A stretch of 26,589 nt of DNA from Paludibacteraceae bacterium. GTDB taxonomy: Bacteria; Bacteroidota; Bacteroidia; Bacteroidales; Paludibacteraceae. The position numbers and the translations under genes were made by a program. Shown here piece by piece: positions 1 to 6,618 of the stretch. The stretch's first letter is position 1; the number at the start of each line of letters is the position of its first letter. The notes below the pieces were generated by a model. The model was given only the letters and a program-made list of their open reading frames with translations. It was not told where the DNA came from and searched no databases. The stretch covers positions 1 through 26,589 of the forward strand of contig JAEDFN010000022.1 of the NCBI GenBank assembly GCA_016292775.1, written 5' to 3'.

Positions 1-687
1 CCCCAGCAACTTCAGAACAAAAGGAGTGAGCAATGCTGTTAGGACACCGTTCAGGATAAGACCGAGCGAAGAGTACGCACCGTATATCTCACCCTTCTCC
101 ATGGCGCGTGATGTGCCTACGGCATGTGCTGCCGTGCCCATGCTGATACCTTGCGAGAAAGGGTTGCGTACGTGCCACACCTCCAGAATCTTGAATCCGA
201 AGACAGCTCCGAAGAGACCTACGATCACCACGATAGCTGCCGTGAGTGATGGGATACCGCCAGACGTCTTGCACACCTCCATGGCGATAGGGGTGGTGAC
301 GGATTTGGGCGCCAGCGATACGATGACTTCGTGTGATGCTCCAAGGGCTGATGCTATCAGGGTGACACTGACTAATCCCACCAGGCAGCCAACAAGTTGC
401 GACATGAGGATAGGCAGCAGCTGACGTCTGATCTGTCCCAAATTCTGATAGAGTGGCACACCCAGTGCCACGATGGCCGGTTTGAGCCAGAAATCAATGT
501 ACTGTCCGCCTTGCTCGTAAGTTTCGTAGCTGATGCCCGTCAGCTGCAGCAGGGCGATTAGGGCTACAATGGTGATGAGAATGGGGTTGAGCACAACCCA
601 TCCCGTCCGCTTCTGTATCTGGCGTGCCACGTAATAGATGCCGAAGGTGATGGCAAGCAGTATGATGGGGTTACTCATTATTTCCAT
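1..687 (-). CDS. lrgB: LrgB/CidB-family membrane protein (3' end cut by window edge)
   Basis: This is a polytopic inner-membrane protein of the LrgB/CidB (YohK) family, the partner of LrgA in a holin/antiholin-like system tied to murein hydrolase control and, in some bacteria, pyruvate or glycolate transport. The reading frame gives 229 residues without a stop, which is near the usual full length, so only the last few codons lie outside the window. Family hallmarks are visible: APKSVTTPIA at residues 126-135, the glycine-rich helix after it, and GTAAHAVGTSRA at 184-195. The start is ambiguous: ATG at 687 overlaps the end of lrgA by 17 bases, and a second in-frame ATG at 678 overlaps it by 8. 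Either overlap implies translational coupling with lrgA. The family assignment is secure; the physiological role in this organism is inferred only. Confidence 0.92.
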   Translation of the reverse strand, partial: MEIMSNPIILLAITFGIYYVARQIQKRTGWVVLNPILITIVALIALLQLTGISYETYEQGGQYIDFWLKPAIVALGVPLYQNLGQIRRQLLPILMSQLVGCLVGLVSVTLIASALGASHEVIVSLAPKSVTTPIAMEVCKTSGGIPSLTAAIVVIVGLFGAVFGFKILEVWHVRNPFSQGISMGTAAHAVGTSRAMEKGEIYGAYSSLGLILNGVLTALLTPFVLKLLG

Positions 688-1042
688 GTCCGTCCTCTTT
701 CTTATGGTTCAACTTACGCAGGTACTGATCCGTCCATCCTGTTGTAATCATCACCAGCACGGTACTGATGACCGTTGCCACCACGATGGGTAGCAGTTCT
801 GCCTTTATGATGTCGAAATAGAGCATAAGTGCAACGCCTGGTGGTACGAAGAAGAAGCCCAGGTTGCTGATGAGGAAATCCGACATTCCCTTCACCCATT
901 CCAGTTTGAAGACTTTCATTTGCAGCAAAGCTGTCAGAAGCAGCATGCCAATGATGCTGCTCGGTATGCTGATGCCCGTGAGCCACACAATCAGTTCGCC
1001 CACGGCCAGACAGCCAAAGATAATAGTACATTGTCTGATCAT
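671..1042 (-). CDS. lrgA: LrgA/CidA-family holin-like protein
   Basis: A 123-residue CidA/LrgA-family protein, the small holin-like partner of LrgB. It is almost entirely hydrophobic, with about four membrane helices and the family phrases ISIPSSIIGMLLL near residue 25 and FFFVPPGVALM near residue 65. The C-terminus is short, charged and cytoplasmic (NHKKEDGHGNNE). It is the first gene of a two-gene minus-strand unit and overlaps lrgB. Its ATG lies only 33 bases from the stop of the RhuM fragment upstream, and I see no good TAnnTTTG box in that gap, so its promoter is unresolved. An overlapping 112-codon frame on the same strand is a shadow. The family is known; no particular lysis or transport role can be read from the sequence. 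Confidence 0.93.
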   Translation of the reverse strand: MIRQCTIIFGCLAVGELIVWLTGISIPSSIIGMLLLTALLQMKVFKLEWVKGMSDFLISNLGFFFVPPGVALMLYFDIIKAELLPIVVATVISTVLVMITTGWTDQYLRKLNHKKEDGHGNNE

Positions 1043-1075
1043 AGTACTTCAATTATTTAATGTTACTTGCTTATA

Positions 1076-1444
1076 TTATAAATTCCATATATGGTTGAGC
1101 ATCTCAAACGCTGATGCCGAACGGCGAAAGCGCACAGCAATGGACGACTGCACCCGGTAGCCAAGGGCTATTATCATATCCAAATTGTAATGGTCAATCT
1201 CCCTCTGCACCTGTCGCTTGCCCTCTTGACGAACTAACAAGTATTTCTTGTGAGTTGTCGACTCATCAAGTTCCCCGTCTGCATAAATGCTTTTTTGGTG
1301 TAGGCTGATGTTTTGCTGTGTGGTATTGTATATTTCAGCCAACTGCTGCTGCGTCAGCCACACATCCTCATCGGCAAAGCGCACGTTCACGTTCACTTTG
1401 CCTTCATCATCTTTATATAGTATCAGCTTATTTTCTTTGTCCAT
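1076..1444 (-). pseudogene. Truncated RhuM-family (virulence RhuM) protein, N-terminal fragment
   Basis: The 122-residue product matches the N-terminal part of the RhuM/virulence-associated family found on bacterial islands. It shows the opening strand LILYKDDEGKVNVNVRF, the helix-turn-helix-like stretch from DVWLTQQQLAEIYNTT to SLHQKSIYADGEL at residues 28-59, and the conserved YNLDMIIALGYRVQSSIAVR near residues 85-104. Full members run to about 330 residues. Here the frame leaves the family consensus immediately after VRFRR, where family members normally continue WATQ, and it stops 17 residues later. The reading up to that point is intact, so this looks like a 3' deletion rather than a scatter of mutations. 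A short functional derivative cannot be excluded. The function of RhuM is poorly defined even in intact copies. Confidence 0.75.
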
Positions 1445-1670
1445 TTGTGATTCAAATTAAATAGTCGCTCATTAATTTTTACCTTTGGTACGCAACCTGG
1501 AGCATAGGCTGATATAGGTAGTTTAAAATTGTGATCCAAAAATCGGCAAAAAGATGCTTGAGTTTCCTCATCTTCTTCATCAATCTGACGGAGTAATGCT
1601 CATCTTTGTAGCCGCATTCGCGAACTTCAATATATCAGTATCAGGTGAAATGTCGCAGAAATAGTCCAGA
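1445..1670. other. Intergenic stretch without a recognisable gene
   Basis: About 226 bases between the RhuM fragment and the lipoprotein. Short open stretches exist on the minus strand (one reads CGYKDEHYSVRLMKKM), but none starts with a plausible signal or matches a family I can name with confidence. It may be decayed coding sequence like its neighbours. Confidence 0.4.
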
Positions 1671-2138
1671 CTAATAGATTCTTCTTATCCAACGTTTACT
1701 ATCTCCTATTCCCCATTGAATATGCCATTTACGACCATCAGTTTGATCAATCAAAATAAACTGGTACATATTCTTAGTCGGGTAAAGTTCAAAAGAACCA
1801 GAACCGTAACCTCCATCCCATTTATTAAGGTCAACCGAATTAATATACCAAGTTCCTTCTTCTTGGGAATCCAACCCCCATTGAACCTGCTTAACGATTC
1901 CCGTCTTGGTATCCAACTCTAACAATGTATAGATATTCTCTGTTGGATACAATTTATATCTATCTTTCAAAGACAAATCAATGTCAAGCTGTTCCAATAA
2001 TTGATTGTTGAGTTGAATCAATGTGTCAATACGTAGCATTAAAGAATCCACACGACGCTCATAATCAACAGAAGTTGACTTCTGAGAGAAACACGAAGCA
2101 AAACAAACAAGCAATAATCCTAATAAATACTTCCTCAT
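1671..2138 (-). CDS. Small predicted lipoprotein with internal duplication
   Basis: A 155-residue protein with a lipoprotein signal: a positively charged start, a hydrophobic run and the lipobox FASC, with the acceptor cysteine at residue 16. It is therefore likely an envelope lipoprotein. After a short helical region (residues 25-57, heptad-like with many Leu and Ile) come two similar segments, at about 63-89 and 118-144. They share LYPT.N.Y..+.+D..+G..++QWG, as in LYPTENIYTLLELD and LYPTKNMYQFILID, so the domain is an internal duplication, perhaps a small beta fold. I do not recognise a named family. It is flanked on both sides by gene remnants on the same strand, so it may be cargo of an old island. 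No clear promoter box was found upstream. Confidence 0.7.
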   Translation of the reverse strand: MRKYLLGLLLVCFASCFSQKSTSVDYERRVDSLMLRIDTLIQLNNQLLEQLDIDLSLKDRYKLYPTENIYTLLELDTKTGIVKQVQWGLDSQEEGTWYINSVDLNKWDGGYGSGSFELYPTKNMYQFILIDQTDGRKWHIQWGIGDSKRWIRRIY

Positions 2139-2245
2139 TACTAATAATTTTTATAAGATTGTTTTATCATTTCTCCCACTCTACCCCACGCAGGCAAGCC
2201 GGGAGTTTGTTTCCTTTCTGCTTATGATGCACCAGGCATGCGTCC

Positions 2246-2482
2246 TTATCCGATCTTCAGGAATTGAGGAAGGATAAGTTGCTGCATTTTCCAGTTGATA
2301 CTCATTGGCTTATCTCCAATGGAGGAGACATAATCAACCAGTCCAAAACAAATGAAAGGACAGGTGTTTCCAAAGCCGTCGTTTTTATACTCTCTTACGA
2401 ACAAGAGGTCAGAGAACTGTTCCTTGCCGTTTACCATAACGTTAAAGTGGTTCACATACCTCGTTTGTATATTCAAAGTCAT
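2246..2482 (-). pseudogene. C-terminal remnant resembling a DUF3427-type helicase protein
   Basis: The 78-codon frame carries a pattern I associate with the C-terminal DUF3427 region of Bacteroidota DEAD/DEAH helicase-like proteins: LLFVREYKNDGFGNTCPF, then FGLVDYVSS, GDKPMSINWKM and a closing P-containing helix. In family members this comes at the very end of proteins of many hundreds of residues, so only the tail is present here. The first ATG lies inside the fragment and has no ribosome site of note. The sequence beyond 2483 no longer continues the domain. The opposite strand also has an 80-codon frame, which I treat as the shadow. The family recall comes from motif shape only and needs a profile search. 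Confidence 0.5.
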
Positions 2483-2506
2483 CTACGAGATATCATCATA
2501 AAGTAG

Positions 2507-2983
2507 AATATTTAGCGCAATTCTTTATTTCTCACACAATTGCACAATATTTACAAGGCAATGTATTTTACCACATTACCCAAATACTTACAGTTTCCCA
2601 TTTAACAATTCTGCTATATTTGCAAAATTTTTACAAAGGTAATATTATTTTTTTGAACAATGGTTTGTAATCGGGCTAAAAACAACAAAAAACTACCGCT
2701 CTGCGCCGGATTTTCTCTAAAAATTTCGGTATTGGTCGTTTTTACGAAGATAGTTTTCGTAAAGGGTATAAACTTGCTTGCAAAAACTATCAATATCGAA
2801 GGCTCAATCACAGAAGCATATCGGAAAGAATACGTGCCAATCGGCCATTGCCATCCTCCTTTTCTAATAAGCCAGTTTTTGATGAGAAGGTTAAAAAATG
2901 TATTTTCAAAGTAACGAAATTATAAAAGTTAACAAAAATATCTGTAAAACGAAAAAATTCACTGATATCAATGGTTTATTCAA
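2507..2983. other. Intergenic region ahead of the AbiE module
   Basis: AT-rich, with no gene I can support. It holds a plausible plus-strand -7 box (TATATTTG, 2615-2622), the first 75-bp repeat (2688-2762), and an 84-codon plus frame (2660-2914) that runs through the repeat. That frame is not kept in the second repeat copy, because small A-run length differences shift it, so I do not call it coding. Confidence 0.5.
2688..2762 (+). repeat. 75-bp direct repeat, copy 1 (left of AbiE)
   Basis: Identical base for base to 4795-4869. Similarity continues leftward (GCTAA..CAAC) after a one-base A-run difference. The repeat starts AAAAACTACCGCTCTGCGCC and ends GATAGTTTTCGTAA. Its 3' end contains the arms TTTACGAA and TTCGTAAA around GATAGTT, an 8-bp hairpin in this copy. 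Just beyond it is a weak -7-like box (TAAACTTG). Confidence 0.95.
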
Positions 2984-2993
2984 ATGAAATGTC

Positions 2994-3001
2994 TATCTTT
3001 G
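2994..3001 (+). promoter_or_regulatory. Predicted -7 box for the abiE operon
   Basis: TATCTTTG fits the Bacteroidota sigma-70 -7 consensus TAnnTTTG and lies 33 bases before the ATG at 3035. Because it falls after the upstream in-frame ATG at 2984, it argues for 3035 as the true start. No clear -33 TTTG was found. Confidence 0.6.
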
Positions 3002-3034
3002 CATTTGAAAAATCATCAAAATTTCAAAGGTCTT

Positions 3035-3646
3035 ATGATAAACGGACATTCTATAGATAGCAATACTTTAAGGCAACGCATAGAAGCGATGCCTGAAGAT
3101 AGTATTCTGTTTCGCTCTGACTTCCCAGAATATCACGCTGAGTTTGTTGGTAGCACCTTGGCAGAACTGACCAATGAGGGAGTATTGATAAAGATTGCGC
3201 AAGGCATTTATGCCAAACCTCGAAAAAGTCGGTTCGGAATTGTACTTCCTACTGTTGATAAAGTGGTACAAGCTATAGCAACCCGTGATAATGCCCAAGT
3301 TTTACCTTCAGGAATGACTGCGCTAAATATACTAGGGCTATCTACGCAGGTTCCAATGAATTATACATACTTGACAACAGGCAGCGAGAGGACAATTAAA
3401 CTCGCCAATCGTCAGGTAATTTTGAAACGCGGTGTCCCCAAGAATTTCTGCTATGAGACTCGCCTCATTGCATTATTGGTCCAAGCTCTTAAGGCGTTAA
3501 AGCAAGAGAATGTAACCGATAACGAGCTGCAGACGATAAATTCACTTATATCAAAAGAACCAAACAAGGATTCATTGATGCGTGACGTGGATTTGATGCC
3601 TGCATGGATGAAGCGAATCATAAAACCGATGCTTAAAACAGAATAA
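3035..3646 (+). CDS. AbiEi-like antitoxin (DUF6088 type, type IV TA)
   Basis: This 203-residue protein is the antitoxin half of an AbiE system. In known AbiE pairs it acts as a transcriptional repressor of its own operon and counteracts the nucleotidyltransferase toxin without binding it directly. The N-terminus is winged-helix-like: LRQRIEAMPEDSILFRSDF, a recognition region near VGSTLAELTNEG, and a wing at IAQGIYAKPRKSRFG. The middle carries the AbiEi C-terminal domain pattern (VLPSGMTALNILGLSTQVP, YLTTGSERTI, VILKRGVPKNF). The longer in-frame start at 2984 is rejected because a -7 box (2994-3001) would then lie inside the gene. The stop is 5 bases before the toxin ATG, as expected for a coupled pair. 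It is a confident family call by motif and by its neighbour. Confidence 0.85.
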   Translation: MINGHSIDSNTLRQRIEAMPEDSILFRSDFPEYHAEFVGSTLAELTNEGVLIKIAQGIYAKPRKSRFGIVLPTVDKVVQAIATRDNAQVLPSGMTALNILGLSTQVPMNYTYLTTGSERTIKLANRQVILKRGVPKNFCYETRLIALLVQALKALKQENVTDNELQTINSLISKEPNKDSLMRDVDLMPAWMKRIIKPMLKTE

Positions 3647-3651
3647 AGACA

Positions 3652-4677
3652 ATGGGAAAACTTTGGTTAAACAATGAGCTTGTTGATCGTCTAGCGATGT
3701 TACAACAGACAGAAACCACGCATCCTGGTATCAATCAAGTGGCTATAGAAAAGGACTGGTGGGTAACTGTCACGTTGAAAGCTCTGTTTCAGACGGACTG
3801 TCGTGAATGGTTGATATTCAAGGGAGGCACGTCACTCTCAAAAGGTTTCAATATCATTGAACGTTTTTCTGAGGACATAGACTTAGCCATCAGCCACTCT
3901 TTCTTTGGCATAGAGAAGTCAAACAAGAGTCAACGCGATAAGCTGAAGAAGCTGGCACGAAAATATATTCAAGAAACACTTTCGTCCCAAATTGATGCAC
4001 ATTTAAAGAGCATGGGTGCCACCGGGTACACTATCGAGAATGTCACCCAAGTGCAAGACAAGAATGGAGAATGGAAGCCTATAGACTCGGACAAAGATCC
4101 TACGGTCATACTGTTACATTATCCGTCCATCATTGAAGACACTATCACTTACATTCCTCCGCGTGTGAAGATTGAAATTAGCTGCCTCTCCATGGACGAA
4201 CCAACAGAAGAACGTTACATTCACTCAATAATTGGTGAGACCTTTGAAGAGGAAGACATAGATGCCAATTGCAAAATAAGAACAGTTGTTCCTACACGTA
4301 CATTCTTGGAAAAAATATTTCTGTTGGCCGAAGAATTTCAGAAAGATAAGCCCAGAAGCGTTCGTATGTCCCGTCATCTATACGACTTGGAGAAACTGAT
4401 GGACACTGAATATGGGCGAAAGGCTTTGGCAGACCGCACTCTATATGACGCAATTGTTGAGCATCGTAGAGCATATTACGCCTTGAAGTATGTGAACTAC
4501 AATCTTCATGCTCCTGCTTCTATCAATTTCTTGATACCCGAACATTCAATGGAATCGTGGAAAGCCGACTATGCAGACATGCGTCGTTTCTTCATCTATG
4601 GCCATTCATTGGAGTTCGACGAGTTAATGAAAAAAATATCAGAGCTACAAAAAAGAGTAAGGGACATGGCAATATAG
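3652..4677 (+). CDS. AbiEii/AbiGii-type nucleotidyltransferase toxin
   Basis: A 341-residue protein of the AbiEii/AbiGii toxin family (DUF1814 type, DNA polymerase beta superfamily). Such toxins transfer nucleotides to RNA targets such as tRNA acceptor stems and cause growth arrest during phage infection. The catalytic signature is complete: FKGGTSLSKGF at residues 56-66 followed by ERFSEDIDLAI, which gives GGTS (58-61), SK (63-64) and the metal-binding pair D75 and D77. Further family features include PRVKIEISCLS in the middle and a helical C-terminal half with RSVRMSRHLYDLEKLM. It begins 5 bases after the antitoxin stop. The pair lies between two identical 75-bp repeats. No frameshift or missing key residue is seen, so the toxin looks functional. 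Phage defence is inferred from the family. Confidence 0.93.
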   Translation: MGKLWLNNELVDRLAMLQQTETTHPGINQVAIEKDWWVTVTLKALFQTDCREWLIFKGGTSLSKGFNIIERFSEDIDLAISHSFFGIEKSNKSQRDKLKKLARKYIQETLSSQIDAHLKSMGATGYTIENVTQVQDKNGEWKPIDSDKDPTVILLHYPSIIEDTITYIPPRVKIEISCLSMDEPTEERYIHSIIGETFEEEDIDANCKIRTVVPTRTFLEKIFLLAEEFQKDKPRSVRMSRHLYDLEKLMDTEYGRKALADRTLYDAIVEHRRAYYALKYVNYNLHAPASINFLIPEHSMESWKADYADMRRFFIYGHSLEFDELMKKISELQKRVRDMAI

Positions 4678-4794
4678 GTTATCTCTTTCGTGTATAAACA
4701 TATTCAATATCCTTATGCGACATTCTAAAATGCATATCGTCGCAAATTCTGCGGAAAATTACAAAAATAATATCTAACCTCCAAAGCTAACAAC

Positions 4795-4869
4795 AAAAAC
4801 TACCGCTCTGCGCCGGATTTTCTCTAAAAATTTCGGTATTGGTCGTTTTTACGAAGATAGTTTTCGTAA
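4795..4869 (+). repeat. 75-bp direct repeat, copy 2 (right of AbiE)
   Basis: Perfect match to 2688-2762 in the same orientation, with starts 2,107 bases apart. Sequence diverges on the right after CGTAA (copy 1 AGGGTATAAAC, copy 2 TGGGGGTTTAC), but both copies are followed within 8 bases by a -7-like box. The copy keeps the TTACGAA/TTCGTAA hairpin arms. Confidence 0.95.
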
Positions 4870-4877
4870 TGGGGGTT

Positions 4878-4885
4878 TACATTTG
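4878..4885 (+). promoter_or_regulatory. Predicted -7 box for the 56-residue membrane protein
   Basis: TACATTTG matches TAnnTTTG exactly and sits 26 bases before the ATG at 4912, just downstream of repeat copy 2. Confidence 0.6.
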
Positions 4886-4911
4886 CAGCGCAAAATCAAT
4901 ATATTTTTATT

Positions 4912-5082
4912 ATGGACAAGAGTTTGGGTGGTATGATAACTATTCTGGCTATCTGCTATATTATTGAAGAACTGATATTTATTATTTTAGTATCACTTAT
5001 TGGTGCTATCTTGGCAGGGTATGGTATTTATCGATTGATAAAATATATATATATTGCCCGAATTAAAAAAATCGGCAAATAA
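4912..5082 (+). CDS. Small membrane protein, 56 residues, unknown function
   Basis: An ORF of 56 codons starting ATGGACAAGAG and ending TAA. The product is strongly hydrophobic, with a probable helix at about residues 8-18 and a longer one at about 21-45 (IFIILVSLIGAILAGYGIY). It closes with a basic tail (RIKKIGK), so the C-terminus is probably cytoplasmic. A good -7 box (TACATTTG) lies 26 bases upstream, and the next gene has its own -7 box 24 bases after this stop. I recognise no family. Promoter placement, lack of stops and the regular membrane pattern support a real gene. Its position right beside the 75-bp repeat and the toxin-antitoxin pair is notable, but no functional link is shown. 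Confidence 0.6.
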   Translation: MDKSLGGMITILAICYIIEELIFIILVSLIGAILAGYGIYRLIKYIYIARIKKIGK

Positions 5083-5105
5083 AAAAAAGAATTAAAAAAA
5101 ATTAT

Positions 5106-5113
5106 TACCTTTG
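5106..5113 (+). promoter_or_regulatory. Predicted -7 box for the membrane-anchored hypothetical gene
   Basis: TACCTTTG fits TAnnTTTG exactly and lies 56 bases before the ATG at 5170. The upstream sequence is an A-rich tract without a clear -33 box. Confidence 0.55.
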
Positions 5114-5169
5114 CCAATGACAAAAGAAAAAAACACAAATATTATTAATAACTTTAAACAATTACCATT

Positions 5170-5949
5170 ATGACAGATATTATTAGATTGATAGTTAAGA
5201 TTATTTTGATAATCTTGTTACCTTTAATGTTGCTAATATATATAGTAGAAATGAATAAATTGGGGGTTTTTGAAAATATTAAGAACCTTTTTTCTAATGA
5301 CGACAACACGAACGAAGTTGTGGTAGATCCGGATGTGGTAAATCCGGATGATGTAAAATTAATCGACGACGGCACTCACCTGATTTTCAATAATGTACCT
5401 ATCAACGGCACGTTAAAATATTATGTTGCTCAGATGGAAAAGAAGAATTTTAGAATTCACGTAGAACGGTTTGGTTTGGAAGGGGATGAGGAAACGAAAG
5501 AACAAAAAGAACAAAGAGAACAAAAAGCAAAATTAGAAGCATATAAGGAAGGCAAAGCAACGATGGTAGGCGATTTTGCCGACTTTAAGCAATGCAGATT
5601 ATATGTAGAAACGCTCGCCAACAAAGATTTGGTATATAAAATTCAAGTCGAATTTAAATATGTTTATGAATGGGAGAAGAAAAAAGAAAATTATTTTCAT
5701 CTAAAACAGCTTTTAACACAAAAATATGGCGCACCTACTTCTTGCACGGAGAAACTAAAACCCAAGAAGATGGAAGATCATGATATAAATGATTCTTTTC
5801 ATGAAAAAAAATCCAAATACGAAACTATATATAAAACGGATAAAGGCGATATCACTCTTTATATAAACAAACATTATAATTTAATATTAGAGTATTTAGA
5901 TAAAAAGAATAGTGAGTTAATAACCGAACATGCGTTAGAAGAACTATAA
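5170..5949 (+). CDS. Membrane-anchored hypothetical protein
   Basis: A 259-residue protein with one N-terminal membrane helix (about residues 5-27, IIRLIVKIILIILLPLMLL) and a soluble remainder. After an acidic linker (DPDVVNPDDV) comes LIFNNVPINGTLKYYVAQMEKKNF, a pattern I have seen in unnamed Bacteroidota proteins that begin a domain with F.GIPI.G and later carry a G.FA.FK.C strand; here that strand is VGDFADFKQC. A highly charged helix (EETKEQKEQREQKAK) is inserted between them. The second half has lysine-rich helices (WEKKKENYFHLKQLL). Codon use is very AT-rich. It probably heads a transcript with the DUF805 gene 69 bases downstream. Function is unknown. Confidence 0.75.
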   Translation: MTDIIRLIVKIILIILLPLMLLIYIVEMNKLGVFENIKNLFSNDDNTNEVVVDPDVVNPDDVKLIDDGTHLIFNNVPINGTLKYYVAQMEKKNFRIHVERFGLEGDEETKEQKEQREQKAKLEAYKEGKATMVGDFADFKQCRLYVETLANKDLVYKIQVEFKYVYEWEKKKENYFHLKQLLTQKYGAPTSCTEKLKPKKMEDHDINDSFHEKKSKYETIYKTDKGDITLYINKHYNLILEYLDKKNSELITEHALEEL

Positions 5950-6018
5950 GATGTATTGTATCCAAAAACAGAAACTCAATAAAAACAAATATTCAAACTA
6001 ACTTAAATATACACTATT

Positions 6019-6492
6019 ATGGTAACAACTACTCCTTCATTAGGATTTGTAGAGGCATTGAATGCTTCCACGAAAAAGATTTTTAAAATGAAAGGTCGCT
6101 CCAGACGTTCTGAATTTTGGTGGACACAATTATTGGTAATTATATTAACTATTTTTTTAACCCCGATAGTGGGTGGCATCCTTAGTTTGCTAACTATTCC
6201 GCTTAAAGTACGCCGTTTACACGATATAGGGAAAAGTGGTTGGTGGCTCGCTATCAATATACTTCTAAATATATTCTTATTCATCGTTATGTGTGTTGCA
6301 TTATTCAATTTTTTTGTTTCTATAAATTCCGACGATTACGATTACATCAATTTAATATCCTTCTTGTTGCAATACATAATATTCGCATTGATAGCATGGA
6401 TTTACAATTTAATACTGCTAATATTCTACTGCATGGATAGCAAACCCGGCACCAACGCCTATGGTCCGTCTCCAAAATATATTGAAGAATAA
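6019..6492 (+). CDS. DUF805 family inner-membrane protein
   Basis: A 157-residue DUF805 protein. Diagnostic motifs are present in order: the GRSRRSEFWW box at residues 26-35, the RRLHDIGKSGWW box at 65-76, and the C-terminal D.KPGTNAYGPSPKY segment near 141-154. About four membrane helices lie between and after these motifs. DUF805 proteins are common inner-membrane proteins of unknown role, some linked to envelope stress or placed beside phage-related genes. The start is ATG after an A/T-rich leader, and the gene probably shares the upstream promoter. Length matches the family and nothing is missing. Confidence 0.92.
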   Translation: MVTTTPSLGFVEALNASTKKIFKMKGRSRRSEFWWTQLLVIILTIFLTPIVGGILSLLTIPLKVRRLHDIGKSGWWLAINILLNIFLFIVMCVALFNFFVSINSDDYDYINLISFLLQYIIFALIAWIYNLILLIFYCMDSKPGTNAYGPSPKYIEE

Positions 6493-6618
6493 ACCGTTAC
6501 AGCCGAAGTAGCTAAAATTTCCATAATTACTTCAATATGCTTCGATAGTCCGTTCCTTAATTATTTATTTTCGTATTTCTATAAGTGGCTTATTATAAAT
6601 CATTTACTCTTCTTGCCT
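6493..6618. other. Short intergenic gap before the glycosyltransferase
   Basis: 126 bases without a recognisable promoter box or terminator. Confidence 0.4.

Larger units (their letters stand above)
4678..4911. other. Intergenic region after AbiE
   Basis: It contains a modest inverted repeat (TGCGAC at 4716-4721 and GTCGCA at 4739-4744) without a T-run, so it is a poor terminator candidate. The second 75-bp repeat and a -7 box follow. No gene is seen. Confidence 0.5.

Noticed and set aside
1479..1490. TACCTTTG on the plus strand as a promoter
   Set aside because: It matches the -7 box by chance, but no plus-strand gene follows; the neighbouring genes are all on the minus strand.
2264..2506. 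80-codon plus-strand ORF opposite the DUF3427-like fragment
   Set aside because: The minus-strand reading carries recognisable domain residues and this one does not, so it is a shadow.
2660..2914. 84-codon plus-strand ORF through repeat copy 1, with a -7 box upstream
   Set aside because: In repeat copy 2 the A-run lengths differ and shift the frame to an early stop, so coding is not conserved. The repeat itself explains the sequence.
4716..4744. Inverted repeat TGCGAC/GTCGCA after abiEii as a terminator
   Set aside because: The stem is short, the loop is long and no T-run follows.
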